Positions 36,858-46,893 of a stretch of 64,000 bases of DNA are shown one piece after another (position 1 is the first letter of the stretch; every line of letters begins with the position of its first letter). The notes beneath the pieces were generated by a model that saw nothing but the letters and a program-made list of their open reading frames with translations, was not told where the DNA came from and searched no databases. The DNA is from Rossellomorea marisflavi (GTDB lineage: Bacteria; Bacillota; Bacilli; Bacillales; Bacillaceae_B): positions 1 through 64,000 of the forward strand of contig NZ_LGUE01000001.1 in the NCBI RefSeq assembly GCF_001274775.1. The letters run 5' to 3'. Position numbers and translations under genes: made by a program.

Positions 36858-37161
36858 AAAGAGGCTGAGACAAACATGTTTTAGTCATAGTAAACCCCGA
36901 ATCATTTGCCTATGATAAAGCAGATGATTCGGGTTTTAAATTCGTTTAATGGACATTCAAATTTCATCGTTTCCAGCGGTTGATCGGAGTGCAAGACGAA
37001 GACTCCAGCGGGAAGAGTAGCTGATGTGAGACCCCGCAGGCGTGCCGAGGAGGCTCACGGGCTACCCGCGGAAAGCGAAGTCTTGCACGGAGATCATGAG
37101 CGGTATTAAGGATCGTGTTCGGCATTAAAGGGGCCTTTTTTAGTTTTGTCCCATCCTCTTT
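36858..37161 (+). repeat. Interspersed element, copy C (most complete)
   Basis: Best-preserved copy at 304 bp. Ends are 17-bp imperfect inverted repeats: AAAGAGGCTGAGACAAA (36858-36874) and, reverse-complemented from 37145-37161, AAAGAGGATGGGACAAA. Between them are the terminator hairpin (36896-36935, arms CCCGAATCATTTGC / GCAGATGATTCGGG), the linker TTTCCAGCGGTTGAT, a 100-bp core (36989-37088) and the tail GATCGTGTTCGGCATTA. It fills the gap between convergent bioY and a GNAT gene. Confidence 0.92.
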
Positions 37162-37249
37162 CTTACGATTAGTCAAGTTCTTATCGGATGTCTTACCTTA
37201 GGTTATCTCTTGCGCCTTTGAGGAATAGGTAAATAAACCTAGCCTCTTT

Positions 37250-38038
37250 TTAATAGCTGAACATCGACCAGTAGCCGATGTCATGAAATCCGATGCGTTT
37301 ATAGATCTTGCCTGCATCCGGGTTATCATAGAATAGGCAGAGCTCCTTTCCTTCCCCGAGAAGATCCCCCACAAGTTTGGACATGCACTTGCTTGCGTAT
37401 CCTCTTTTCTTGTAATCGGCATGGGTGCAGACCCCGACGATCATGGCCGATTTCGAGTTCTCTGCGGTAGTGGAAGCGGAGGCAGCCAAACGACCGTCCC
37501 CTTCAATGTAATAGCTCCTGGCAGCACCGGCTTTCATGCTGTGTTCCTTGCTTTCCACAGAGATGTTGGAGTGCTCGAATTCAGGGACCGTTAGAAGGAG
37601 GTCGACAAGGGCGGGGATGTCTTCGATTCCCGCTTCTTTCACCATGGACAGGTCGCCCTGATCGAGTGATTCCCCCTGGGTGCATTTGGCGTAGTGAAGA
37701 TGCCTTTTCTGCTTCGCCTCCCGGGAAATGAAAGGATCAAGCTTCGAAACGATCTCTTTCAGTCCTGAAATATAGAGGAATTCTTCATCCTGATTGATGA
37801 TGGAGGCGAATCCTTCTGCATCATACCCGCCAGGTGCGTATGGTATGTAGTTTTCCCTGTATCTCAGGAGTACACCGCGCAATACTCCTTCATCGGTGAA
37901 ATCCCCCCAAACCTTCTGGAAATCCTGGTCGTACCCGAAGGCTTCGATATCCCCGATGATAAATAGGTTCTCTGCAGGCGCTTGGGTAATAAGGTCCTGA
38001 CAGATAGAGTCGTCTTCGGTGGTCAGCTGTCTGATCAT
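37250..38038 (-). CDS. GNAT-family N-acetyltransferase
   Basis: A 262-aa protein with a C-terminal GNAT fold. The acetyl-CoA loop is VCTHADYKKRGYASKCM, followed by LCLFYDNPDAGKIYKRIGFHDIG. The N-terminal half is a degenerate GNAT-like domain, the two-domain form common in bacilli. Substrate unknown. Confidence 0.85.
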   Translation of the reverse strand: MIRQLTTEDDSICQDLITQAPAENLFIIGDIEAFGYDQDFQKVWGDFTDEGVLRGVLLRYRENYIPYAPGGYDAEGFASIINQDEEFLYISGLKEIVSKLDPFISREAKQKRHLHYAKCTQGESLDQGDLSMVKEAGIEDIPALVDLLLTVPEFEHSNISVESKEHSMKAGAARSYYIEGDGRLAASASTTAENSKSAMIVGVCTHADYKKRGYASKCMSKLVGDLLGEGKELCLFYDNPDAGKIYKRIGFHDIGYWSMFSY

Positions 38039-38119
38039 GTTTGGTCTCTCCCTGTAAATTTTTTCTTGTAATCATATCAAGAGAAGGGAGTAGAGTAAAG
38101 GGAAAATTCGAAAAAATAA

Positions 38120-38330
38120 TAATATATCACTTCTTTATACCGCTCATGATTTCCGTGCAAGACTACGCTTTCCGAGGGTAGCCCGTGAGCCTCCTCGGAA
38201 TGCCTGCGGGGTCTCAACATCAGCGACTCTTCATGTGGCGAGTCTTTACTGCTGGTAAAAATAAAAAACCCGGATGCATTTGCCTTACCCTTGGCAAATG
38301 CATCCGGGTTTTACTATGACTAACACATGG
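38120..38330 (-). repeat. Interspersed element, copy D (reverse strand, internally altered)
   Basis: Read on the reverse strand it follows the stop of gdh. The terminator hairpin (38266-38313) has arms CCCGGATGCATTTGCC / GGCAAATGCATCCGGG, differing from the other copies in both arms at matching positions. The core keeps the right part (GAGGCTCACGGGCTACCC and AGTCTTGCAC) but the left part is replaced or deleted. Confidence 0.88.
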
Positions 38331-38347
38331 AGTTCCAGCCTTTTTAC

Positions 38348-39145
<798 letters not shown>

Positions 39146-39155
39146 TCAAGTGACA

Positions 39156-40010
39156 TTATTGTTTGGCAATCCCCAACAGGACGCCCCCGATGATGATCAA
39201 GATGATCCCGAATGAGATCAGGACAAGCTGTTTCTTCGTCTTCCTCTCACCGAGGATGAAGATGCCCCCCAATGTGGAGATGACGATCCCCATCTGAGAG
39301 AGGGAGAAGCTTGTTGCCACTCCGACCCGTGGCTGGGAGATGAATAGGAACATATTTCCAAGTGCCCAGATGAGTCCGGGGATGATATTCCTGATGGCGT
39401 ATTTGTTGAATGGCTTATGTCTGAACGTCAGGATCACGGCACTGATGAACATCCCGATCGCCTGAGGGAACAGGGCCACCCAGCCATCGACGTTGAAGAG
39501 CCTCGCCACGACGACATAGATCAGGTAACCGATCGTGGATACGATGAGGGTGAGGATGGCTTTCTTGAAGTTGCCCGATTCTTCTTCGTTTCCTTTTTTC
39601 TCTTCATACGAGGTGAAGACGATTCCGACGACGATACAGATCAGGGCGATCACACCGAGGATGACGGTGGTTGTGGTGGACCATTCATGAAAGACGATGA
39701 CACCGAACAGTGCGGTGGAAACGAGTTGCATACCGGTGGAAATCGGCATCGTCTTACTCACGCCGATATATTGGAACGTCTTCAATTGGTTCACCTGTCC
39801 GACCGTCCAGAATAAACCTGAAACGATTCCGACGATGATGATCGTCGAGTTCAGTTCCGGCTGGATGAAGAGATAGATGCCAAAGGAGAGGATGAGCGCT
39901 CCGATCGTGGTCCCAAGTACCTGGCTGTAAGGCCCGCCTCCCAGTTTTACGTTGAATAATACGATGCTACCCCAGAAGATTGCAGGGAGTATGGCTAAAA
40001 AGATATCCAT
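39156..40010 (-). CDS. glcU: Glucose uptake protein GlcU
   Basis: A 284-aa membrane protein with about ten hydrophobic helices of the drug/metabolite transporter fold. Family segments are LPAIFWGSIVLFNVKLGGGPY, STGMQLVSTALFGVIVFHEWS and GVATSFSLSQMGIVISTLGG. The start at 40010 follows GAGAGG and matches the B. subtilis N-terminus; the frame is open further upstream without support. In operon with gdh. Confidence 0.92.
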   Translation of the reverse strand: MDIFLAILPAIFWGSIVLFNVKLGGGPYSQVLGTTIGALILSFGIYLFIQPELNSTIIIVGIVSGLFWTVGQVNQLKTFQYIGVSKTMPISTGMQLVSTALFGVIVFHEWSTTTTVILGVIALICIVVGIVFTSYEEKKGNEEESGNFKKAILTLIVSTIGYLIYVVVARLFNVDGWVALFPQAIGMFISAVILTFRHKPFNKYAIRNIIPGLIWALGNMFLFISQPRVGVATSFSLSQMGIVISTLGGIFILGERKTKKQLVLISFGIILIIIGGVLLGIAKQ

Positions 40011-40185
40011 AAGAAGCCTCTCTTTCATGGTTGCAGTAGTCTGATTTCTTCTGTGGATAGGTTTTGCCAGAGGATTTGATTGTATGTATTGAATTTTCAG
40101 CGGCAGCGAAAAAGAATGAGGGGGGAAGGTTTTAAAATTCCGGCCTTGGGGAATCGTAAGAGTAAACAAGGAGGTGCAGCACATC

Positions 40186-40335
40186 ATGATTTGGACGATT
40201 ATCGGTATTTTATTGATTTTATGGCTTCTTGGTCTTATTTTTAAAATTGGGGGCGCGGTGATTCACGTATTGCTCGTGATTGCCATCGTCGTGTTCATCT
40301 TCAACCGCATTACAGGGCGTAAGAAAGGACTGTAG
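40186..40335 (+). CDS. Lmo0937-family small membrane protein
   Basis: A 49-aa protein with two hydrophobic helices (IWTIIGILLILWLLGLIFKIGG and VIHVLLVIAIVVFIFNRI) and a basic tail GRKKGL. This is the pattern of the lmo0937 family, often linked to envelope stress. A strong AGGAGGTG lies 9 bases before ATG. It is monocistronic. Confidence 0.85.
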   Translation: MIWTIIGILLILWLLGLIFKIGGAVIHVLLVIAIVVFIFNRITGRKKGL

Positions 40336-40370
40336 AGGGAATTCTGTGCGTCGGAGTCCCTACATAAATA

Positions 40371-40412
40371 AAAGAGCCGGCATTCCTTATTAAGGAGTGC
40401 CGGCTCTTTTTG
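40371..40412. terminator. Bidirectional terminator, lmo0937-like gene and pckA
   Basis: AAAGAGCCGGCA(T/C)TCCTT and its near-perfect complement around loop ATTA, flanked by A-rich and T-rich tracts, between two convergent genes. Confidence 0.9.
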
Positions 40413-40420
40413 TTTCCAGG

Positions 40421-42007
40421 TCAGACGAGGGGTCCGCCCTTTGTTTCGATCTCACCTGTCATCATGCTGAACTTTTTGAAGTTCTCATTGAATTTGTAGG
40501 CAAGTTCTTTCGCTTTTGACTCGTAGGCATCTTCATTCATCCAGGTTTTTTTCGGCTGAAGCACTTCATCGGGTACGCCAGGGACATGATGGGGGATATG
40601 CAGCCCGAAGATTTCATCGGTCTTCGTCTCCACGTGGGTGAGCTCCCCTTCAAGTGCCGCTTGGACCATGGAGCGCGTATAAGACAGCTTCATCCGGCTG
40701 CCGACGCCATATTCCCCGCCGGTCCATCCGGTGTTCACGAGGTACACCTGGGCATTATGTTCATCGATCTTCTTGCCGAGCATCTCCGCGTAGCGGATGG
40801 CAGGAAGAGGGAGGAACGGTGACCCGAAGCAGGTAGAGAAGGTTGCTTCAGGGGATGTGATGCCGCGTTCTGTGCCGGCAAGCTTGGAGGTGTAACCGCT
40901 CAAGAAGTGGTACATGGCCTGCTCCTTCGTGAGCTTGCTGATCGGAGGAAGCACACCGAATGCGTCCGCCGTAAGGAATACGATCGTGTTTGGATGACCG
41001 GCAACGCTCGGGTCGACGATATTTTCCATCGCTTGAAGCGGATAGGCTGCCCGCGTGTTTTCCGTCATGGATGCATCCTCATAATCAGAGGCCCGGGTAT
41101 CGTCATCGACTACAACATTCTCCAGGACGGAACCGAAGCGGATGGCATCGAATATCTGAGGCTCTTTTTCCCGGGTCAGGCCGATGCATTTTGCATAGCA
41201 GCCACCCTCGATATTGAATACGCCGTTCGGTGACCAGCCGTGCTCGTCATCACCGATGAGCCTGCGGTTAGGATCGGCAGAAAGGGTCGTTTTGCCTGTA
41301 CCTGACAGTCCGAAGAAGAGGGCGACATCGCCTTCGAGGCCCACGTTGGCTGAGCAGTGCATGGAAAGGATATCCGACTCAGGGAGGACGTAGTTCATGA
41401 CAGAAAAGATCGACTTCTTCATTTCACCTGCATACTCCGTCCCGCCGATAAGGACGATTCGTTTCTCGAACGAAACGATGATGAACGTTTCAGAATGGGT
41501 CCCATCCACAGCAGGATCTGCTTTGAAATGAGGCGCAGAGACGATCGTGAATTCCGGATTGTGACCGCTCAGTTCCCCGTCTTCGGGACGGATGAAGAGC
41601 TGATGGGCGAACAGATTATGCCACGCAAGCTCATTGATCACCTGGATCGGGAGGCGGTGCTTACGGTCGGCACCGGCATACCCATTGAACACGAACAGTT
41701 CTTCTTTTTGTTGAAGGTAATCAAGGACCTTACCATACAATCGGTCGAAGGATTCTTCCGAGATCGGCTGATTGACCTTGCCCCACTCGATTTTATCTTT
41801 GGAGGAAGCTTCTTCCACAATGAATTTATCCTGAGGTGAGCGCCCGGTATATTTTCCGGTCTTGGCCCTGACGGCACCGGATGAGGTCAGGATCCCTTCG
41901 TTTCGCTGAAGGATCTTTTCCACCAGCTGAGGAACGGATAATTGATGGTGTATGTTTTCGCCATTCAGTAATTGCATCAACTCATTTGATTTGCTCACAG
42001 TATTCAT
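40421..42007 (-). CDS. pckA: Phosphoenolpyruvate carboxykinase (ATP) PckA
   Basis: Converts oxaloacetate to phosphoenolpyruvate for gluconeogenesis. The 528-aa protein has the kinase-1a P-loop [15 protein letters not shown], the metal motif [17 protein letters not shown] and RSPQDKF near the N-terminus. The start has AAGGAAGGG upstream. A TATACT -10 (reverse strand, 42058-42063) with a weak -35 (TAGACT) lies in the 5' region. Confidence 0.96.
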   Translation of the reverse strand: MNTVSKSNELMQLLNGENIHHQLSVPQLVEKILQRNEGILTSSGAVRAKTGKYTGRSPQDKFIVEEASSKDKIEWGKVNQPISEESFDRLYGKVLDYLQQKEELFVFNGYAGADRKHRLPIQVINELAWHNLFAHQLFIRPEDGELSGHNPEFTIVSAPHFKADPAVDGTHSETFIIVSFEKRIVLIGGTEYAGEMKKSIFSVMNYVLPESDILSMHCSANVGLEGDVALFFGLSGTGKTTLSADPNRRLIGDDEHGWSPNGVFNIEGGCYAKCIGLTREKEPQIFDAIRFGSVLENVVVDDDTRASDYEDASMTENTRAAYPLQAMENIVDPSVAGHPNTIVFLTADAFGVLPPISKLTKEQAMYHFLSGYTSKLAGTERGITSPEATFSTCFGSPFLPLPAIRYAEMLGKKIDEHNAQVYLVNTGWTGGEYGVGSRMKLSYTRSMVQAALEGELTHVETKTDEIFGLHIPHHVPGVPDEVLQPKKTWMNEDAYESKAKELAYKFNENFKKFSMMTGEIETKGGPLV

Positions 42008-42249
42008 TCGAACCCTTCCTTTATGTGAATTTTAAGTAAGTTTGCTTCTCGATGATTAGTATAACACATTAGAAATATTAGTCTATACTATATCATTATT
42101 TTCCTGAAAAATAATGATCAATTGATTATTTGATGCTCGTATAATCCTATTTATATGCAATATATCCGATTTGCGTTAACGTTTTGGAGGATTGTGATGT
42201 CTTAATGGAAAAGAAGGGGATGATGGTTAAACCTAGCAGGGGGAAAGTG

Positions 42250-42278
42250 TTGACACTCCGCCGTTGAACCGTTATTAT
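42250..42278 (+). promoter_or_regulatory. Promoter of metK
   Basis: TTGACA (42250-42255) and TATTAT (42273-42278) with 17-bp spacing, ending 15 bases before the SAM riboswitch. Confidence 0.8.
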
Positions 42279-42293
42279 TGTACCTTGAACGGA

Positions 42294-42433
42294 TACTCTT
42301 ATCCTGAGCTGGTGGAGGGAGCAGACCCTATGAAACCCAGCAACCTGCTATGAAATAGAGGGAAACAGAACGATTTTCCCAAGAGCGAAGGTGCTAAACT
42401 GAGGCAAGGTGCAAACCTTGAACGATAAGAGAG
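42294..42433 (+). ncRNA. SAM-I (S-box) riboswitch
   Basis: S-box signature: CTCTTATC...GAGCTGGTGGAGGGA, CCCTATGAAACCCAGCAACC and the closing GATAAGAG that pairs with the 5' CTCTTATC. It ends shortly before a terminator, so metK transcription should stop when S-adenosylmethionine is high. Confidence 0.95.
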
Positions 42434-42453
42434 AAAAGGCGCGGCTAAAAGTT

Positions 42454-42496
42454 CAACCCTTTCCTCTGCATGCTTTCCAGAGGGAGGGTTTTTTAT
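42454..42496 (+). terminator. Riboswitch-controlled terminator of metK
   Basis: AACCCTTTCCTCTG / CAGAGGGAGGGTT stem followed by TTTTTATTT. Between this and metK (42497-42643) are two further small hairpins (CCCCGGGTCC... and GCCGGAAGCCACCGGC) of unknown role. Confidence 0.88.
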
Positions 42497-42643
42497 TTGA
42501 CCTGCTACATGGCAATCCCCGGGTCCGATCCCCGGCAGCGGGGCCGCTGTGTTTACTTCATACTACTTAGGGAAATGAGTACCGTATCTGCTTCGCTAAA
42601 TTCGCCGGAAGCCACCGGCAAATGTGTTTAAGGAGGAACCTTG

Positions 42644-43843
42644 ATGTCAACTAAACGTCGTCTGTTTACATCTGAGTCCGTAACGGAAGGACATCCAGAT
42701 AAAATTTGTGACCAAATCTCTGATTCAATTCTTGATGCTATTCTTACGAATGATCCCAATGCGCGTGTAGCTTGTGAAACATCTGTTACTACTGGTCTCG
42801 TTCTTGTTGCCGGTGAAATCACAACCAACACGTATGTCGATATCCCGAAAATCGTCCGCGAAACCATCCGTGAAATCGGATATACGCGTGCAAAATACGG
42901 TTTCGATGCTGAAACATGTGCAGTCCTCACATCAATCGATGAGCAATCGGCTGATATCGCCCAAGGGGTGGATCAGGCCCTTGAAGCCCGTGAAGGACAA
43001 ATGAGCGAAGAAGAGATCGACGCCATCGGTGCCGGTGACCAAGGTCTCATGTTCGGATTCGCCTGCAATGAAACGAAGGAGCTCATGCCTCTTCCGATCT
43101 CCCTTTCTCATAAGATCTCCCGTCGCCTGACTGAAGTACGTAAAGAAGAGATCCTTCCTTACCTTCGTCCGGATGGGAAAACGCAAGTGACGGTTGAATA
43201 CGATGAGAACGACAAGCCTGTCCGCATCGACACGATTGTCATCTCTACTCAGCATCACCCTGAAGTGACGCTTGAGCAAATCCAGCGCAATCTGAAGGAA
43301 TATGTGATCGATCCGGTCGTTCCAAAAGAATTGATCGACGAAAACACAAAGTACTTCATCAACCCGACTGGTCGCTTCGTTATCGGTGGACCTCAAGGAG
43401 ATGCCGGTCTGACAGGCCGTAAGATCATCGTTGATACGTATGGTGGATACGCGCGTCACGGCGGTGGTGCATTCTCTGGGAAGGATGCTACCAAGGTTGA
43501 CCGCTCTGCGGCCTATGCTGCACGTTACGTTGCGAAAAACATCGTGGCTGCAGGACTTGCCGAGAAGTGTGAAGTTCAGCTTGCATACGCCATCGGTGTT
43601 GCACAACCCGTATCGATCTCTGTCGACACATTCGGAACCGGACAAGTATCCGAGGACGTATTGGTGGACGTTGTCCGCAATAACTTCGATCTTCGCCCGG
43701 CAGGCATCATCAAGATGCTTGACCTTCGTCGCCCGATCTACAAACAGACGGCTGCTTACGGTCACTTCGGACGTAATGACCTTGATCTTCCTTGGGAGCG
43801 TACAGACAAAGCAGACGCTCTTAAAGCAGAAGCGCTTGCTTGA
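42644..43843 (+). CDS. metK: S-adenosylmethionine synthetase MetK
   Basis: Makes S-adenosylmethionine from methionine and ATP. The 399-aa protein has all the family signatures: [30 protein letters not shown] and [19 protein letters not shown] 42644 follows AAGGAGGA by 6 bases (the TTG three bases earlier is less likely). Under SAM riboswitch control; element copy E follows the stop. Confidence 0.97.
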   Translation: MSTKRRLFTSESVTEGHPDKICDQISDSILDAILTNDPNARVACETSVTTGLVLVAGEITTNTYVDIPKIVRETIREIGYTRAKYGFDAETCAVLTSIDEQSADIAQGVDQALEAREGQMSEEEIDAIGAGDQGLMFGFACNETKELMPLPISLSHKISRRLTEVRKEEILPYLRPDGKTQVTVEYDENDKPVRIDTIVISTQHHPEVTLEQIQRNLKEYVIDPVVPKELIDENTKYFINPTGRFVIGGPQGDAGLTGRKIIVDTYGGYARHGGGAFSGKDATKVDRSAAYAARYVAKNIVAAGLAEKCEVQLAYAIGVAQPVSISVDTFGTGQVSEDVLVDVVRNNFDLRPAGIIKMLDLRRPIYKQTAAYGHFGRNDLDLPWERTDKADALKAEALA

Positions 43844-43862
43844 TTATCCCTATGAACCAAAA

Positions 43863-44113
43863 ACGCTGGAACATTCGTGTTTCAGTCATAGAAAAGCCCG
43901 GACCGTTTGCCTGCGATATGGCAAATCGGTCCGGGTTTTTAATTTGGTCCAAGACCATGACGACTTTATTGTTTCCAGCGGGTGATTGCTGGAGGAAGAG
44001 GGGCATCCCGCAGGCTTGCCGGGGCGACGTCTTCCACGGAAGTCATGAGCGATATGATGAACCTATACGGATCGTGTTCGTCATGTTATGGTCCCCTTTT
44101 CGTTTTCTCACTA
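43863..44113 (+). repeat. Interspersed element, copy E (core degenerate)
   Basis: Lies between convergent metK and ytoA. The hairpin at 43895-43939 has arms CCCGGACCGTTTGCC / GGCAAATCGGTCCGGG, again changed in both arms together, followed by TTTTTAA. The linker GTTTCCAGCGGGTGATTG and the tail ATCATGAGCGATATGA...GATCGTGTTCGTCAT-type sequence are kept, but the core is shortened and lacks the GTGCAAGAC boundaries. Confidence 0.88.
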
Positions 44114-44188
44114 ACCTCTTTTTATTCCGGGTCCTTACAAACAATCCGAGTAATCTCCATCAAGTTGGGGTATCCCAAGTATAAGTGA

Positions 44189-44704
44189 CTAGAGGGGCTT
44201 GGCGGCTTTATAATGCTGCGCTTTTTCCGCATACTCCCTTGAGATCCGCTCCATGTCCATGATATCGTCTTCATTCAACTCCCTAATAACCTTGGCGGGT
44301 CTGCCGAATGCAAGGGTGTTGGGAGGGATGACTTTCCCTTGAGGGACAAGGCTACCGGCACCGATGAAGGCGCCTTCACCGATCTCGGCATTATCGAGGA
44401 TGATCGAACCCATGCCGATCAACGCCTTTTTTCGGATTTTGCAGCTGTGCAGGATGACCGCGTGACCTACGGTGACTTCATCCTCGATGATCAGGGGATT
44501 GTCCGGACTTTGGTGAAGCACGGAGTTATCCTGGATATTGACCTTTTTCCCGATCTTGGTCGGGGCGACATCCCCGCGGATGACGGAATTGAACCAGACG
44601 CTCGATTCTTCCCCGATCTCGACGTCCCCGGAGATTGTCACATAATCTGCAATATATGCAGTCTCTGCAATGAGCGGTTTTTTATTATAATATGGATAGA
44701 GCAC
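44189..44704 (-). CDS. ytoA: Gamma-carbonic-anhydrase-family protein YtoA
   Basis: A 171-aa left-handed beta-helix protein with hexapeptide repeats. The three zinc-His candidates are in VLHQSPD and VGHAVILHSC, and a trailing helix closes the trimer-forming fold. It resembles B. subtilis YtoA; enzymatic carbonic anhydrase activity is not shown for most such proteins. Confidence 0.9.
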   Translation of the reverse strand: MLYPYYNKKPLIAETAYIADYVTISGDVEIGEESSVWFNSVIRGDVAPTKIGKKVNIQDNSVLHQSPDNPLIIEDEVTVGHAVILHSCKIRKKALIGMGSIILDNAEIGEGAFIGAGSLVPQGKVIPPNTLAFGRPAKVIRELNEDDIMDMERISREYAEKAQHYKAAKPL

Positions 44705-44790
44705 TTTATACTAACCCCTTTCAGAAATATTTACTATAATAAATGGTAGCAGAATTTTTCGGAATTACCATCTTTAAAGGAGGATTCGCC

Positions 44791-45594
44791 ATGTGGAAAT
44801 GGGAAACGGATCAAGAAGCAAAGGCAGTCATCGTCATCATTCACGGAGCAATGGAGCATCACGGCCGTTATGGTTGGCTCATTGAAATGTGGCGCTCGGC
44901 AGGGTATCATGTCGTCATGGGGGACCTTCCCGGCCAGGGTATGACCTCGAGGAGCATGAGGGGACATATCGAATCATTCGAAGAGTACCTCATCGAAGTG
45001 AAGGATTGGATCCAGGCAGCCTATCAGTTCGAGCTCCCTGTATTCGTGATCGGTCACAGCATGGGTGGGCTTGTCGCCGTACGTCTGCTCCAGGAATCGC
45101 ACGTGAATCTTGCAGGGGTCATCCTTTCCTCGCCCTGCCTCGGATTGATGAATTATCCGAACAAGTCGGTTGACCTGCTTTCATATGGCCTCAATAAAGT
45201 TGCCCCATCGGTTAAATTCCCATCGGGATTATCGATCAATATGGCGACCAGGAACGCTGAAGTCCGTGAGATCGACAGCAACGATTCCCTCTATATCACG
45301 AAAGTCTCTGTCCGGTGGTACCGGGAATTGATCAATGCGATGAAGCATGCTCACCAGGAGCTTGATAAAATGCCTGACTATCCGTTGCTTGTCATGCAGG
45401 CGGGGGATGATCAGATCGTGGACAAAAGGGCTGTGAAAAAATGGTTTACAGAACTTTCCTTGTCCGAAATGCATTATAAAGAATGGGCAAAATGTTATCA
45501 TGAACTTTACAATGAGCCGGAGAGGGAGGAAATCTTCGAATACTCCAAGTCCTTCATTGAAAGCCGGCTGAAAACATTGGGTTATATTGTGTAA
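44791..45594 (+). CDS. ytpA: Lysophospholipase YtpA (alpha/beta hydrolase)
   Basis: A 267-aa hydrolase: oxyanion IIHGAMEHHGRY, nucleophile VIGHSMGGLVAV, Asp in QAGDDQIVD and His in KCYHELYNEPER. In B. subtilis YtpA makes the lysophospholipid antibiotic bacilysocin. ATG 44791 follows AAAGGAGG; the frame extends upstream without a ribosome site. In operon with ytpB, as in B. subtilis. Confidence 0.92.
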   Translation: MWKWETDQEAKAVIVIIHGAMEHHGRYGWLIEMWRSAGYHVVMGDLPGQGMTSRSMRGHIESFEEYLIEVKDWIQAAYQFELPVFVIGHSMGGLVAVRLLQESHVNLAGVILSSPCLGLMNYPNKSVDLLSYGLNKVAPSVKFPSGLSINMATRNAEVREIDSNDSLYITKVSVRWYRELINAMKHAHQELDKMPDYPLLVMQAGDDQIVDKRAVKKWFTELSLSEMHYKEWAKCYHELYNEPEREEIFEYSKSFIESRLKTLGYIV

Positions 45595-45618
45595 TGAAGT
45601 AAGGAAGAGGTGATAAGC

Positions 45619-46692
45619 GTGTCCATACCAAGCGATCCATTTTCATTAATGACAAAAGTATATCGAAATGTTTTTCCGCACGTTCATCACGAACTTGATC
45701 AATGGAAAATGAAGGCGGAAGCGATCCCGAATGAAGAATTGAGGCGACAGGCCCTCTCAAGCATTGAACATAAGACGTTTCACTGTGAGGGCGGTGGCAT
45801 CATGTCCCTCCTTTCCCTCGATAAGAAAGTAGAAACGATCCGTTTCATCGTGGCCTATCAAACGATCAGCGATTATCTCGACAATCTATGTGATCGGAGC
45901 GTCTCCCTTGATCCGGATGATTTTGCCCTCCTTCACCAGTCCATGAGGGATTCCCTTGATGTCGGTGCAGAACCCGTGAACTACTACGCCCTTAGGGAAG
46001 ACCAGGATGACGGCGGATACTTGGAAGCACTGGTCAGGACGTGCCAGGGTGTCCTCAAGGATCTACCGAATTATGAAGCGATCAAAGAAGAGCTCGCCCA
46101 GCTTTGTGATTACTACTGCGATCTGCAGATACATAAGCATGTGAAACAGGAAGAGCGCGTCGGACGGCTGCAGGGGTGGTTCGAGTCCCATAGAGAGAAC
46201 CTTCCTGACATGGACTGGTATGAATTTTCTGCTTGCTCCGGATCGACCCTCGGAATCTTCTGCCTCGTCTCGTATGCGAACCGGGCCGATTTCCATCCGT
46301 CCTATACGGAAAAAATCAAGAGCGGCTACTTCCCGTATATACAGGGACTACATATCCTCCTCGATTATTTCATTGATCAGGAAGAAGACAGGGAAGGGGG
46401 AGACCTCAACTTCTGCTTCTATTATGAAGATGAAGAGCATATGAAGGAACGGCTCCTGCACTTCCTACGCAAAGCGGATGAGCATACGGAAGGACTCCCA
46501 CACGCCCATTTCCACCGATTGATCAACAAAGGGCTCATCGGCGTCTATCTGTCAGATGATAAAGCCAGGAAGCAGCGGGACGTTCATCACTTTTCAAAAG
46601 AATTCATCAATGAATCTGGCTGGATCACGAAATTCTTCTATTTCAACGGTAAAATGTATCGGAAATGGAGAAGCCGGAAAAAGACATCTTAA
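45619..46692 (+). CDS. ytpB: Tetraprenyl-beta-curcumene synthase YtpB
   Basis: A 357-aa helical terpene synthase-like protein (DUF2600). The Asp-rich motif SDYLDNLCDR near residue 85 and DYYCDLQIHKH near 165 are the metal-diphosphate candidates. B. subtilis YtpB cyclises tetraprenyl diphosphate to sesquarterpenes. GTG 45619 lies 8 bases after AAGAGG. A terminator follows. Confidence 0.92.
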   Translation: MSIPSDPFSLMTKVYRNVFPHVHHELDQWKMKAEAIPNEELRRQALSSIEHKTFHCEGGGIMSLLSLDKKVETIRFIVAYQTISDYLDNLCDRSVSLDPDDFALLHQSMRDSLDVGAEPVNYYALREDQDDGGYLEALVRTCQGVLKDLPNYEAIKEELAQLCDYYCDLQIHKHVKQEERVGRLQGWFESHRENLPDMDWYEFSACSGSTLGIFCLVSYANRADFHPSYTEKIKSGYFPYIQGLHILLDYFIDQEEDREGGDLNFCFYYEDEEHMKERLLHFLRKADEHTEGLPHAHFHRLINKGLIGVYLSDDKARKQRDVHHFSKEFINESGWITKFFYFNGKMYRKWRSRKKTS

Positions 46693-46697
46693 AACCC

Positions 46698-46729
46698 AAA
46701 ACCTCGACATCGCTCGAGGTTTTCTTTTT
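46698..46729 (+). terminator. Terminator after ytpB
   Basis: AAAACCTCGA / TCGAGGTTTT perfect stem followed by CTTTTT. Confidence 0.88.
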
Positions 46730-46810
46730 GGTTTTATGAAAAAAATGGAATAAAAAAGGTTAGATGGTTACAGGTGAGAAAGTGGGTACCGGGACCATAT
46801 AACTGTTTTA

Positions 46811-46850
46811 ATTCTGAAAATATTTACTTTTCAGAATAAAGGAGTATATT
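46811..46850 (+). promoter_or_regulatory. Operator-like inverted repeat and promoter of inhA
   Basis: ATTCTGAAAA (46811-46820) and TTTTCAGAAT (46828-46837) form a perfect 10-bp inverted repeat with a 7-base spacer. It overlaps a candidate -35 TTTACT (46823-46828), 16 bp from TATATT (46845-46850). A repressor or activator bound here would control the protease gene; the regulator is unknown. Confidence 0.7.
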
Positions 46851-46893
46851 TGGTAGAGAAAGTATTTACTAGAAACTTTAGGGGGAATGGAAA

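Noticed and set aside
36964-37176. Reverse-strand frame within element copy C
   Set aside because: It lies in the structured core; the other copies do not keep it open.
40020-40140. Sigma-G promoter before glcU-gdh
   Set aside because: A CATACA-like -10 exists but no matching -35 at the right distance; expected from B. subtilis but not supported here.
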